A DNA stretch of 64,000 nucleotides from positions 124,001-188,000 of the forward strand of contig NZ_JAOQJE010000001.1 of the NCBI RefSeq assembly GCF_025567315.1, read 5' to 3'. Of this stretch, positions 36,047-44,212 are shown in pieces. How positions within the stretch are numbered: the stretch's first letter is position 1; every line of letters starts with the position of its first letter. A program made the position numbers and the translations under genes. Below the pieces are notes generated by a model. The model had not been told where the DNA came from, did not search any database, and worked only from the letters and a program-made list of their open reading frames with translations. This DNA comes from Agathobaculum ammoniilyticum. GTDB taxonomy: Bacteria; Bacillota; Clostridia; Oscillospirales; Butyricicoccaceae.

Positions 36047-37495
36047 ATGAACGGTTTAACGGGTTTACAGCCGCAACGAGTGTTCCAATTTTTTGAATCG
36101 ATCTGTAGAATCCCCCATGGCTCTGGCAATGTATCTGCTTTAGTAGACTATTGTGTCCAATTTGCAGAGGAACAGGGTCTATCTTGGACTCGAGATTCAT
36201 CGAACAATCTGGTAATCCGCAAGTCTGGTAGCATAGGATATGAAAATTCAGATGTACTAATCCTTCAAGGACACACGGACATGGTTTGTGAGAAAGATAC
36301 TGGCGTGGAGTTCGATTTTGAGAAAGATAGTATTGTCCCGTTCGTAGACGGGGACTGGATTCGCGCAAATGGAACTACATTGGGTGGAGACAATGGCATC
36401 GCGATTGCTATGTGTTTAGCATTACTGGAAGACAATTCGTTGGAGCATCCGCCTTTGGAGGTTCTGTTTACCTCAGATGAGGAGGTTGGGATGCTTGGCG
36501 CATTTGCATTTGACTGCCGCAATTTATCGGGACATAAACTCATCAATTTAGATTCCGAACGCGAGGGGGTGTTGATGTGTAGTTGCGCCGGCGGGGCTAA
36601 TGTCCATTCTATAGTTCCTATCCAACGAGAAAGCAAAAGCTTACCTCAAATCACATTGGAAATAAGTGGGCTGAAAAGTGGACATTCTGGTGTGGAGATT
36701 GACAAGGGTCGTGCTAACGCTAATGTCTTAATGGCAAGAGTATTGAACGCGATAGCAGAAAAAACATCCTGTCAGTTAGCTGAGCTTAATGGTGGAACCA
36801 GAGAGACTGCTATTGCGCCTAAAAGTAAAGCAATCCTATTTGTACCGGCCAACGAAATAGATATGGTGTTACATATAGCGGCCTCCATAGGCGAATCACT
36901 CAAGAAAGAATATGCGTCGACAGAGCCGGATTTAACTGTTGCTACAGAGGTTCGGCCTGAAAAGGAGGCTCTCATTCTCACTGTGCCATGCACAAAAAGA
37001 GTTGTGCAGTTGTTGCTGGCTTTACCAGATGGGGTGCAGGCTATGAGTATGGATATGCTTGGTCTGGTGCAGACCTCTGTCAATTTTGGAGTGTTGGAGT
37101 TGCATGAGCAGGAGCTATTTCTTTCCCATTCCGTACGTAGCTCTATGACGACACAAAAAAAATGGGTGTTAGATCGCGTGAAAGCAGCTGTTACTTTAGC
37201 TGGTGGAGATACTGATATCTCTGGAAATTATCCAGGGTGGGCCTATAATCCAAGTTCGGTAGTCAAAGACACCATTGTAAACGCTTATCGATCCTTGTTT
37301 GGTGTGGATGCGAAAATCGATGCAGTTCATGCTGGAATAGAATGTGGCCTGTTTGCAGACAGTATTGAGGACTTGGACTGTGTATCTATCGGCCCAGATA
37401 TGGAAGATGTCCACACATCTAGGGAACGTCTTAGCATATCTTCTGTACAACGTACCTACATGCTTTTAAAAAAAGTGCTTAAGGATAGCAAGTAG
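36047..37495 (+). CDS. pepD: Aminoacyl-histidine dipeptidase PepD (M20 family)
   Basis: 482 residues, the usual PepD length. PepD is a cytoplasmic zinc dipeptidase cleaving Xaa-His and other dipeptides such as carnosine. Zinc-binding elements are LQGHTDMVCEK, GTTLGGDNGIAIAM, the catalytic FTSDEEVGMLGA and LINLDSEREG, and the last ligand region in DAVHAGIECGLF. A lid domain sits in the middle. The ATG at 36047 follows AAGGAGAGG. It closes the low-GC cassette with the PucR regulator, DUF917 protein and permease and is followed by a strong terminator. Confidence 0.92.
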   Translation: MNGLTGLQPQRVFQFFESICRIPHGSGNVSALVDYCVQFAEEQGLSWTRDSSNNLVIRKSGSIGYENSDVLILQGHTDMVCEKDTGVEFDFEKDSIVPFVDGDWIRANGTTLGGDNGIAIAMCLALLEDNSLEHPPLEVLFTSDEEVGMLGAFAFDCRNLSGHKLINLDSEREGVLMCSCAGGANVHSIVPIQRESKSLPQITLEISGLKSGHSGVEIDKGRANANVLMARVLNAIAEKTSCQLAELNGGTRETAIAPKSKAILFVPANEIDMVLHIAASIGESLKKEYASTEPDLTVATEVRPEKEALILTVPCTKRVVQLLLALPDGVQAMSMDMLGLVQTSVNFGVLELHEQELFLSHSVRSSMTTQKKWVLDRVKAAVTLAGGDTDISGNYPGWAYNPSSVVKDTIVNAYRSLFGVDAKIDAVHAGIECGLFADSIEDLDCVSIGPDMEDVHTSRERLSISSVQRTYMLLKKVLKDSK

Positions 37496-37530
37496 TCCAC
37501 TACTTTTTCCTGATCTGATACATGATACGA

Positions 37531-37570
37531 CAAGCCCGACGAAATCTTGTGATTTCGTCGGGCTTGTTTT
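37531..37570 (+). terminator. Strong intrinsic terminator after pepD
   Basis: CAAGCCCGACGAAATC and GATTTCGTCGGGCTTG form a perfect 16-bp stem with a four-base loop and a TTTTG tail. Confidence 0.92.
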
Positions 37571-37879
37571 GCTTTCAATGGATTCATTATAACCAGGAAA
37601 TTTAAAGGCGGAAGTGAAACGGAGAAAATCGACGGTTACTCCTAACACAGTTCTTATTGTGAGCCGGTATGTAGTGGTTTAAAGTTTTTTTAAGCTGGTA
37701 TAGGGACAGCAACCTCCAGCCGAGCCGTCGATAGTCGGGAAGGACGGCGTGCCTGGTGCGCTGTCGTTAAAATGGAAAGCCACTTTGCAGGCAGGAAAGA
37801 TCCAAACAAAAAGCTGATAATAAAACTGCAGCCTATTGAGATAGGCTGCAGTTTTTTGCTTCACGATCCGTTATGTAGA
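37571..37879. other. Island/core junction without a supported gene
   Basis: About 300 bases with no open frame of note. A terminator at 37822-37857 lies near the right end, ahead of the convergent CNNM gene. GC content rises towards the right, so the boundary of the accessory island probably falls here. No direct repeat of the guaA 3' end was found. Confidence 0.4.
37822..37857. terminator. Bidirectional terminator at the end of the CNNM gene
   Basis: AAAACTGCAGCCTAT and ATAGGCTGCAGTTTT form a perfect 15-bp stem with a four-base loop and T-runs on both strands. Confidence 0.9.
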
Positions 37880-39232
37880 TCAGGCTGTCTGACCAGAGGC
37901 ATCGTCGCAAGTAACAGGGGCGGTGCTTTTCAAATGAATAATAGCGTTTTCCACCTGGTGTTCCCGAATGCTGATTACTTTGACTACCATACAGCCGATT
38001 TCAAGATCAAATTGAGAGCCATCCTGTGGAACTGTGCCAAGGGTTCCAAAAACCAAGCCGTTGAAGGTATCGTGATCCTCATACGCAAGGGGAATCCCCA
38101 ACGCTTCTGACAAGTCCTCGAGGGAAGCACTGCCCTGTACCTGCCAGGTGGATGTATCAAGCTGGACGATGGGAGGAGATACCTGGGCTTCAGTTTCCTC
38201 GTCGCCTAGATCGCCAACCAACTGTTCGATCAGATCATTAAGCGTAAGGATACCATCCAGGCCGCTGTATTCGTCCAACACAACAGCGAAGTTGTGATGG
38301 TTCTGACGCATGTTTCGGAATAAAACGTCCGCTTTTACACTATCAGGGACAAAATATGCCGGCTTTACCGCGTTTTTTAGGACAGAATCCCGACTTTCAT
38401 CCTCTAACCGGAAATAATCCCTTGCATCCAAAATTCCGATCACGTCGTCGGCCGTCTCGCCGCAGACCGGATAGCGGGTATGGCGGCTGCCATAAATCGT
38501 TGCCTTCCATTCTTCCATGCTTTCTTCCAGCCATAGAAAAACCACATCGGTTCTGTGAGTTGCGATGTCGCCTGCTGTCAAGTCATCAAACTCGAATACA
38601 TTTTGGATAAATTCCTTTTCCTCGTGGTCGATTGCGCCTTTTTCACTGCCGACATCCACCATAATGCGGATGGACTCTTCGCTGACCTCCTCATCGTCTG
38701 CCTCCGGATCGATCCCCAGCAGCCGAAGGATTGCGTTGGTGGAAATGGTCAGCAGCCAAACGATGGGGGCAAAGAGCTTTGCGATCGCACTCATCATGGA
38801 GGCCATGCCGAGGGCAAGCGTTTCCGCTTTCCGCATGGCGACACGTTTGGGGACAAGCTCGCCGAAAATCAGGGTGACGTAGGAAAGAATGACCGTAATC
38901 ACAATGACGGCGATGGTATCGAGCGTGGCGGCCGGTATCTGGACGCCTAAGGAAACCACCCAGCCGACCAAAACATCCGAAAAGTTTTCCGCAGCGAACG
39001 CGCTGCCCAAAAAGCCGGAAAGCGTGATGGCAACCTGTATTGTTGCCAAAAAGCGCGCCGGCTGATTGGTGAGGCGGGCGAGACGAATTGCCCGTTTATC
39101 GCCGGCCTCGGCCAGTTTGGCGAGTTTATTATCGTTCATCGAAATGACCGCAATTTCCGCGCAGGCAAAAACCGCATTAAACGCAATCAAAACCAATTGA
39201 AGTAACAGCATCAATCCAATAGACTTTTCCAA
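37880..39232 (-). CDS. CNNM/CorC-type membrane protein (hemolysin family, ion transport)
   Basis: 450 residues. The N-terminal DUF21/CNNM membrane domain has about four hydrophobic segments (AFNAVFACAEIAVISMND, ATIQVAITLSGFLGSAFA, VTLIFGELVPKR). A CBS-domain pair follows (residues about 200-340, DIATHRTDVVFL, VVLDEYSGLDGILTLNDLIE), and the CorC/HlyC C-terminal domain closes it. Relatives export magnesium or sodium-coupled divalent ions; older names call them hemolysins. TTG at 39230-39232 is the start with AGGAGG seven bases upstream. The 200-base leader contains a small ORF and mutually exclusive hairpins. Confidence 0.9.
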   Translation of the reverse strand: MEKSIGLMLLLQLVLIAFNAVFACAEIAVISMNDNKLAKLAEAGDKRAIRLARLTNQPARFLATIQVAITLSGFLGSAFAAENFSDVLVGWVVSLGVQIPAATLDTIAVIVITVILSYVTLIFGELVPKRVAMRKAETLALGMASMMSAIAKLFAPIVWLLTISTNAILRLLGIDPEADDEEVSEESIRIMVDVGSEKGAIDHEEKEFIQNVFEFDDLTAGDIATHRTDVVFLWLEESMEEWKATIYGSRHTRYPVCGETADDVIGILDARDYFRLEDESRDSVLKNAVKPAYFVPDSVKADVLFRNMRQNHHNFAVVLDEYSGLDGILTLNDLIEQLVGDLGDEETEAQVSPPIVQLDTSTWQVQGSASLEDLSEALGIPLAYEDHDTFNGLVFGTLGTVPQDGSQFDLEIGCMVVKVISIREHQVENAIIHLKSTAPVTCDDASGQTA

Positions 39233-39238
39233 GGTAAT

Positions 39239-39404
39239 CCTCCTCGATGATTCTTCTGAAATACTGTCCGGTCGCAGAAACGGACAGCTACAAAAGCAGG
39301 CACAGCAAATCCACCCTGCAAAAAGGGCGTAATGCTATGCCTGCTGATATGATTTCCTGAAAAATTACGTTTTCATCTGCGTCGCTACTGTCCGCGTTAT
39401 CCAT
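39239..39404 (-). promoter_or_regulatory. Structured leader of the CNNM gene with attenuator-like repeats
   Basis: Three copies of one pairing element lie in the leader. CGGACAG (39395-39389, inside the small ORF), CTGTCCG (39287-39281) and CGGACAG (39270-39264) allow two exclusive pairings, 1:2 or 2:3. A separate hairpin GCAGGCATAGCA/TGCTGTGCCTGC spans 39344-39296. The small-ORF stop codon ends one base before element 2. Neither hairpin has a T-tract, so control of translation, RNA stability or Rho access is more likely than intrinsic termination. Confidence 0.5.
39288..39404 (-). CDS. Putative leader peptide ORF (uORF) upstream of the CNNM gene
   Basis: 38 codons starting MDNADSSDADENVIFQEIIS and ending in a leucine-rich tail before TAG. 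The first eleven residues hold five acidic ones. AAAGGAG lies 13 bases ahead of the ATG, a little far but usable. The ORF sits between a strong promoter and the CNNM start, entirely inside the leader. Acid-rich nascent peptides are known to destabilise ribosomes at low magnesium, and such peptides can control magnesium-transport genes in enteric bacteria. That this one does so is inference. Confidence 0.45.
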   Translation of the reverse strand: MDNADSSDADENVIFQEIISAGIALRPFCRVDLLCLLL

Positions 39405-39442
39405 AATGGCAGGGATACTCCTTTGTAAAATAGGTTGGGTTC

Positions 39443-39471
39443 ATTATACATAAAGCTCCTGACGCTGTCAA
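39443..39471 (-). promoter_or_regulatory. Promoter of the CNNM leader
   Basis: On the minus strand TTGACA (39471-39466) and TATAAT (39448-39443) are both consensus with 17-base spacing. The predicted start near 39436 leaves a leader of about 200 bases before the TTG start of the gene. Confidence 0.85.
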
Positions 39472-39558
39472 TCCGGTTGCTATGGAATAAATAATTCTTC
39501 ACGGATTCTTTATATGAGGGAAGCAGGGGAGGAAAGGGACACATTTTCCGTATATCTC

Positions 39559-39587
39559 TTGACAAATAAAATGTGGAATGATACGAT
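39559..39587 (+). promoter_or_regulatory. Promoter of the thiamin salvage operon
   Basis: TTGACA at 39559-39564 and TACGAT at 39582-39587, 17 bases apart, place the transcription start at about 39594, immediately before the TPP aptamer. Confidence 0.75.
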
Positions 39588-39593
39588 AGCACT

Positions 39594-39758
39594 GCAAGGG
39601 AGCTTCCGTTGGAGGCTGAGAGGAGGGGGTCCCCCTCGACCTTACCTGATTTGGATAATGCCAACGTAGGGATGCAGAGGAAAACGCCTGTTGTCACATG
39701 CTGTGAAACGTGTCGAATACATGAGAACATCCTGAAGAGGGGTGTTCTTTTTGTTTTT
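39594..39758 (+). promoter_or_regulatory. TPP riboswitch (THI element) with terminator expression platform
   Basis: The aptamer (about 39596-39682) has the conserved thi-box pieces GGCTGAGAGG, ACCTGATTTGGATAATGCC and AACGTAGGGATG. Downstream, GAACATCCTGAAGAGGGGTGTTCTTTTTG (39724-39752) is an intrinsic terminator hairpin with a T run. Thiamin pyrophosphate binding should favour the terminator and shut off thiD and the genes behind it. The aptamer is of class established across bacteria; the off-switch direction is inferred from the terminator. Confidence 0.95.
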
Positions 39759-39789
39759 AGCGAGATATTAGTTCGTGTAGGAGGATATT

Positions 39790-40584
39790 ATGTTAAAAAA
39801 AATACTTACGATTGCCGGTTCGGACTGTTCGGGCGGAGCTGGCATCCAGGCTGATCTGAAAACAATGGCGGCGCACGGCGTATACGGTATGAGCGTGATC
39901 GTTTCTGTGGTCGCGGAAAACACCGCGCGTGTGATCGATATTCAGGATATTAGTCCAAAGATGATTGAGGAACAGATCGACGCTGTGTTCGAGGACATCG
40001 TGCCGGACGCGGTCAAGATCGGCATGCTTTCCTCACCCGCCTGCATGAAAGCGGTAGCCGGAAAGCTTGAACAATACCAGCCGCAGCATGTGGTGATCGA
40101 TCCAGTGATGTTCGCCAAAAACGGCGACCCGCTTATGGAGCCTGCTTCCGTCGGCACATTGATAAAATATGTGCTTCCGTATGCGGATCTGCTGACGCCG
40201 AATATTCCGGAAGCGCAGCATATTGCCGGCATGAAAATCAGCACACCGGAGGATATGGAGGAGGCGGCGCGCCTGATTTACGCCAAGGGCTGCAAAAACG
40301 TGCTGATCAAGGGTGGGAGGAACATGGCCGGCGCGGTAGACGTGCTTTTTGACGGAGAGAGTGCGCGGCGCTATGAGATTGGGCAGATTGATACCAGTAA
40401 CACGCATGGAACAGGCTGCACCCTCTCCTCCGCGATCGCGTCGAATCTGGCGCTGGGGCATCCAGTTCCGGAAGCGGTGGAGCTTGCGAAATCCTATGTG
40501 ACGGATGCGATCCGCCGGGCGCCCGGCCTGGGGCATGGGTGTGGTCCGCTGAACCACTTTTGCCGTATATTTCCGGAGGAGTGA
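39790..40584 (+). CDS. thiD: Hydroxymethylpyrimidine/phosphomethylpyrimidine kinase ThiD
   Basis: 264 residues. ThiD phosphorylates HMP and HMP-P to HMP-PP, the pyrimidine half of thiamin. Motifs are ILTIAGSDCSGGAGIQADLK, MSVIVSVVAENT, VVIDPVMFAKNG, LTPNIPEAQHIAG and the ribokinase-type anion hole DTSNTHGTGCTLSSAIAS. The ATG at 39790 has TAGGAGG upstream. It is the first gene under the TPP riboswitch. Confidence 0.94.
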   Translation: MLKKILTIAGSDCSGGAGIQADLKTMAAHGVYGMSVIVSVVAENTARVIDIQDISPKMIEEQIDAVFEDIVPDAVKIGMLSSPACMKAVAGKLEQYQPQHVVIDPVMFAKNGDPLMEPASVGTLIKYVLPYADLLTPNIPEAQHIAGMKISTPEDMEEAARLIYAKGCKNVLIKGGRNMAGAVDVLFDGESARRYEIGQIDTSNTHGTGCTLSSAIASNLALGHPVPEAVELAKSYVTDAIRRAPGLGHGCGPLNHFCRIFPEE

Positions 40585-40590
40585 ACGATC

Positions 40591-41100
40591 ATGAATAACA
40601 AATCTATCCGAAAGCTTTGCTTCGCCGGCCTGCTCGTCGCGGTTGCTGTAATCGGAAGCCTGCTTGTCATTCCGGTATTCGGTGCGAAATGCTCTCCGGT
40701 GCAGCATATGGTTAATGTGACCGCAGCGGTCCTGCTGGGGCCGGGATATGCGCTGGGCATGGGTTTTGCAGCGGCGCTTATCCGCAACCTACTGGGTCTG
40801 GGTACCCTGCTGGCGTTTCCCGGTTCGATGATTGGTGCGCTGTTGAGCGGCCTTGCCTACCGGATTTTTCCCAAGCTTTCCGCCGCCTATGCCGGCGAGG
40901 TGTTTGGTACGGGCGTATTGGGCGCGATAGCGTCCTATCCGGTCGCCGCTTTGCTGATGGGCAATTCCACCGCAGCCCTGTTCACCTTCGTCCCCTCGTT
41001 TCTTGCTTCCACTGTCGTCGGCGCGGCGGTTTCGGTCCTTGTTCTGTCTGCTCTGAAACGGACGCACGTTTTCAGCCAACTGGAGGGTACCCTACGGTGA
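40591..41100 (+). CDS. thiW: ThiW family membrane protein (predicted thiazole-uptake S component)
   Basis: 169 residues with about five hydrophobic segments (LCFAGLLVAVAVIGSLLVIP, VTAAVLLGPGYALGMGFAAA, MIGALLSGLAYRIFPKL). The motif GAKCSPVQHMVNV and the RNLLGLGTLLAFPGSMIGAL stretch match ThiW, predicted to take up hydroxyethylthiazole as the substrate-binding part of an energy-coupling-factor transporter. The ATPase and EcfT partners are not in this operon. The stop overlaps the thiM start. Confidence 0.88.
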   Translation: MNNKSIRKLCFAGLLVAVAVIGSLLVIPVFGAKCSPVQHMVNVTAAVLLGPGYALGMGFAAALIRNLLGLGTLLAFPGSMIGALLSGLAYRIFPKLSAAYAGEVFGTGVLGAIASYPVAALLMGNSTAALFTFVPSFLASTVVGAAVSVLVLSALKRTHVFSQLEGTLR

Positions 41101-41924
41101 CAGAGTGTGTAGCGCAAATTGTAGAGCGTACCCTGCAAAAACGGCCGATGGTTCATTCAATTACCAATAACGTCACGGTCAATGACTGTGCGAATATCAT
41201 ACTCGCCGCGGGCGGATCGGCGATCATGGCGCAGGATGAACGCGAGGTGGCTGAGATCACCTCGCGCAGCGACGCGCTTTCCTTGAATATGGGCGCGCTG
41301 CGGGCGCAGGAAGCGATGCTGCTTTCCGCGCATGCCGCAAAGCGCAGAAAACGGCCGGTCATCCTGGATCCCGTGGCTGCGGGGGCGAGCCGACTGCGGG
41401 GGGAAATGTGTGCCCGCCTGCTGGAGGCTGGGCTGGTTTCTGTGGTGCGAGGCAACGCGTCCGAGGTGTGGGCGCTGATGACAGGCGCGCAGCATACGCT
41501 TGGCGTGGAGGTGAACGCGCTTGACCAGGTGACCGAGCAAAACCTCAGTGAATCCGCGCGGCGTGTGAGCCTGTTCAGCAGGGAAACCGGCGCGGTTGTT
41601 TTGCTGAGCGGGGCGCTGGATATTGTTTCCGACGGAAAGTGTACCGCCGTACTGCGCGGCGGCAGTGAGATGATGCGCCGTATCACGGGCGCGGGATGCA
41701 TGCTGACTTCGCTGACCGCAGCATACTGCGGCGCAAATCCGGAAAATCTTTTTGAAGCCGCGGTCGCGGCATCGGGGGTGATGAAAACCTGCGGGGAATT
41801 GGCGTACCGGCGTGTATGTGAAGAGATGGAGGGCACCGCTTCCTTTCGTACACGCCTGATTGACGCGGTCAGCATGCTGACCGGAAGCGATCTTGCGGCA
41901 AAGCTCCGCGTACAAATTCTGTAA
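41097..41924 (+). CDS. thiM: Hydroxyethylthiazole kinase ThiM
   Basis: 275 residues. ThiM phosphorylates the thiazole alcohol for salvage. The signature MVHSITNNVTVNDCANIILA and GGSAIMAQDEREV are present, together with VILDPVAAGASRLR, VVRGNASEVWAL and the catalytic ITGAGCMLTSLTAAYC. The GTG start at 41097 overlaps the thiW stop (GTGA), giving tight coupling to the thiazole carrier. Confidence 0.94.
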   Translation: MTECVAQIVERTLQKRPMVHSITNNVTVNDCANIILAAGGSAIMAQDEREVAEITSRSDALSLNMGALRAQEAMLLSAHAAKRRKRPVILDPVAAGASRLRGEMCARLLEAGLVSVVRGNASEVWALMTGAQHTLGVEVNALDQVTEQNLSESARRVSLFSRETGAVVLLSGALDIVSDGKCTAVLRGGSEMMRRITGAGCMLTSLTAAYCGANPENLFEAAVAASGVMKTCGELAYRRVCEEMEGTASFRTRLIDAVSMLTGSDLAAKLRVQIL

Positions 41925-41988
41925 GAAAAATCAACAAGTGCTGCCGGCCAAACGCCGTCAGTCGGGAAAATTCATTGGGGGTACCACC

Positions 41989-42660
41989 TTGAAAAACAAT
42001 TCAATAACCGAAAGGATGCTCGACGCATCCCGCCCGATCTGGGAGGGGTACTTATCCCACCCCTTTGTGCGGGGGATCGCGGACGGCAGCCTTGCTGTAG
42101 AAAAATTCCGTTTTTATCTGTTGCAGGACTATCTGTACCTGTTCGACTATGCCAAGGTGTTTGCGCAGGGCGTGGTCAAATCACAGGAGCCTGAGGTGAT
42201 GCGGACGTTCGCCTCCTATGTGGCGAGCATCCTGAATGGCGAGCTGGAAATTCATCGGGGCTACATGCGCCGCATGGGCATTACCGAGGAGCGGGCCGAA
42301 ACCGAAAAGCCGACCTTGAGCAATCTCTCCTATACCGCTTATATGCGCGCTGTCGCGGCGGAGGAGGGGCCAGCTGAGATCATGGCGGCCGTGCTGTCCT
42401 GCGCGCTCAGCTATGAATATATCGCGAAGTGGATCGTCCGGAATTATCCGGACGCCGAGCAGCACGGCTTTTACGGCGAATGGGTGCGGGGCTATGCGAG
42501 CAAAAGCTACGCGGAGGAAAACCAGCGGTTGACCGCGCTGATGGAACAGCTTGCCGCAGGGTATCCGGAAAAGCGCCAGGCGCGCCTGACGGACATCTTT
42601 GTCGCCTGCTCGCGCTATGAGGCGATGTTCTGGGACATGGCTTGGAACGGAGAGATGTGA
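41989..42660 (+). CDS. tenA: Aminopyrimidine aminohydrolase TenA (thiaminase II)
   Basis: About 223 residues. TenA deaminates aminomethyl-pyrimidine to HMP and salvages degraded thiamin. The all-helical family is recognised by HPFVRGIADGSLAVEKFRFY, LQDYLYLFDYAKVFA, NLSYTAYMRAVAAEEG, the cysteine nucleophile in AVLSCALSYEYIAKW and the acidic patch in ACSRYEAMFWDMAW. I chose TTG at 41989, preceded by GGGGG at good spacing; ATG at 42016 is the alternative. It follows thiM by about 64 bases. Confidence 0.9.
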   Translation: MKNNSITERMLDASRPIWEGYLSHPFVRGIADGSLAVEKFRFYLLQDYLYLFDYAKVFAQGVVKSQEPEVMRTFASYVASILNGELEIHRGYMRRMGITEERAETEKPTLSNLSYTAYMRAVAAEEGPAEIMAAVLSCALSYEYIAKWIVRNYPDAEQHGFYGEWVRGYASKSYAEENQRLTALMEQLAAGYPEKRQARLTDIFVACSRYEAMFWDMAWNGEM

Positions 42661-42663
42661 GCG

Positions 42664-43419
42664 ATGCTGGAATTTCAAAAGGTTGTTTTCCAGTACGACA
42701 GCGAGGATTTCAATATTATCAACGGCTTGTCGTTTCAGATTGAAAAAGGAGAATTCGTTTCGGTGATCGGGCCGTCCGGCTGCGGCAAGTCCACGATCTT
42801 CCGGCTGGTGGGTCAGCTTCTGACACGCAAGGCGGGGGAGATTCTGGTCGGCGGAGAGCGCATCGACGGGCGGCGCGGCTACTGCGGCTATATGCCGCAG
42901 CGCGATCTGCTGTTCCCATGGCGCACCGTGCGGGATAATCTGTGCCTGCCGATGGAGGTGCGCGGAGATGTCAGCCGCGCGGAAATGGACCGCCGCGCGG
43001 AAGAGACGCTTGCGCATGTCGGTCTGTCCGGCTGGGGCGATAAGCGGCCGGACGAGCTTTCCGGCGGGATGCGCCAGCGCGCGGCATTCGCGCGCACGCT
43101 GTTGACCGGTTCCGAGCTGCTATTGCTGGACGAGCCCTTTTCCGCACTGGATTTCCTGACCCGTATCACCATGCAGGAATGGCTGCTCGGTCAGTGGGAA
43201 AACGACCACAAGACCGTGCTGTTTATCACGCATGACGTGGAAGAGGCGATTTTTCTGTCCGGCCGCGTATTGGTGGTGGAGGAAACGCCGATCTGCCGCC
43301 TTGCTTCGTTCGAAGTGCCTGCGCCTTATCCGCGCACGCGCGCCTGTCTGACCGAGCCGAGAATGCTCGCCCTGCGGGAACGCCTGATCGGCATGCTCCG
43401 GCGGGAGGTGGCGGTATGA
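42664..43419 (+). CDS. thiZ: ABC transporter ATP-binding protein, predicted ThiZ (pyrimidine precursor uptake)
   Basis: 251 residues. A complete ABC ATPase: Walker A IGPSGCGKSTIF, Q-loop in YMPQRDLLFPW, signature LSGGMRQRAAFARTLL, Walker B LLLLDEPFSALD, H-loop FITHDVEEAIF. The subgroup resembles nitrate/taurine/HMP importers. Co-transcription with tenA, a permease and an NMT1-type binding protein under the TPP riboswitch makes it the ThiZ subunit. The stop overlaps the permease start. Confidence 0.87.
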   Translation: MLEFQKVVFQYDSEDFNIINGLSFQIEKGEFVSVIGPSGCGKSTIFRLVGQLLTRKAGEILVGGERIDGRRGYCGYMPQRDLLFPWRTVRDNLCLPMEVRGDVSRAEMDRRAEETLAHVGLSGWGDKRPDELSGGMRQRAAFARTLLTGSELLLLDEPFSALDFLTRITMQEWLLGQWENDHKTVLFITHDVEEAIFLSGRVLVVEETPICRLASFEVPAPYPRTRACLTEPRMLALRERLIGMLRREVAV

Positions 43420-44168
43420 AGCGCTGGAATGCGAACCTGCCTGCGCTGGTACTCCTGTTCGCTTTGCTGCTTGTGTGGCAGCTCGGCGCGACGGGAATGG
43501 ATGCCGCATATATCCTGCCGTCCCCCACACAGATACTGGTCCGCATGTGGGAGCTGCGAGAGCCGCTGCTGACCGCGCACCTGCCGGCGACGCTGCTGTG
43601 TACCGGCATTGGGCTGGCCATATCGGTTGTTCTCGGCCTGTTGCTCGCAGTACTGATGGATGCAAGTCCGGTGGCGGAAAAAATGCTGTATCCCCTGATT
43701 GTGGCTTCGCAGACCATCCCGACGACCGCGCTGGCGCCGCTGTTTGTCCTGTGGTTCGGATATACGATCTGGAGCAAGGTGCTGGTCACCGTGCTGATCA
43801 CATTTTTCCCAATCGCGATCACAGTGTTTGACGGCTTTCGGTCGGTCAAGACCGATATGATGGATATGCTGCAAACGTTCGGCGCGGGGCAAAGGGAGAT
43901 ATTTTTGAAGCTCAAGTTACCGGCCGCGCTGCCGTATTTCTTTTCTGCCATCAAAATGGCGATCCCGTTGTCCATCATCGGCGCGGCGATCGGGGAGTGG
44001 CTGGGCGCGCAGGCGGGGCTGGGGTATTTCAGCCGGCGCATGATGACGCAGCTTGACGGGGCGGGCGTGTTTGCCCCCATCGTGCTGCTCAGCGCGGTGG
44101 CGATGCTTGCAGTGGCAGCCGTATCCTGGATAGAGAAAAGGGTCATTACCTGGCGCGGAAGCCTGTGA
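43416..44168 (+). CDS. thiX: ABC transporter permease, predicted ThiX
   Basis: 250 residues with about six membrane segments of the BPD_transp_1 type. The cytoplasmic EAA loop is in TFGAGQREIFLKLKLPAALP. The N-terminal membrane helix (LPALVLLFALLLVWQLGATG) and the SVVLGLLLAVLMD segment fit SsuC/ThiX-like permeases. ATGA overlap with thiZ. With thiY it forms the membrane channel of the ThiXYZ uptake system. Confidence 0.87.
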   Translation: MKRWNANLPALVLLFALLLVWQLGATGMDAAYILPSPTQILVRMWELREPLLTAHLPATLLCTGIGLAISVVLGLLLAVLMDASPVAEKMLYPLIVASQTIPTTALAPLFVLWFGYTIWSKVLVTVLITFFPIAITVFDGFRSVKTDMMDMLQTFGAGQREIFLKLKLPAALPYFFSAIKMAIPLSIIGAAIGEWLGAQAGLGYFSRRMMTQLDGAGVFAPIVLLSAVAMLAVAAVSWIEKRVITWRGSL

Positions 44169-44212
44169 GCGGAGGAATTTGCTGTAACAGTGGAAAGGAA
44201 CGGAATTGATTG

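Noticed and set aside
39240..39420. CNNM leader as a known magnesium (M-box) or manganese (yybP-ykoY) riboswitch
   Set aside because: Neither conserved core could be found; the leader is instead described by its small ORF and repeats.
41975..41995. GGGGGTACCACC before tenA resembling the T-box specifier-end motif
   Set aside because: No stem I, specifier loop or terminator accompanies it, and the stretch is better used as ribosome site for the TTG start.
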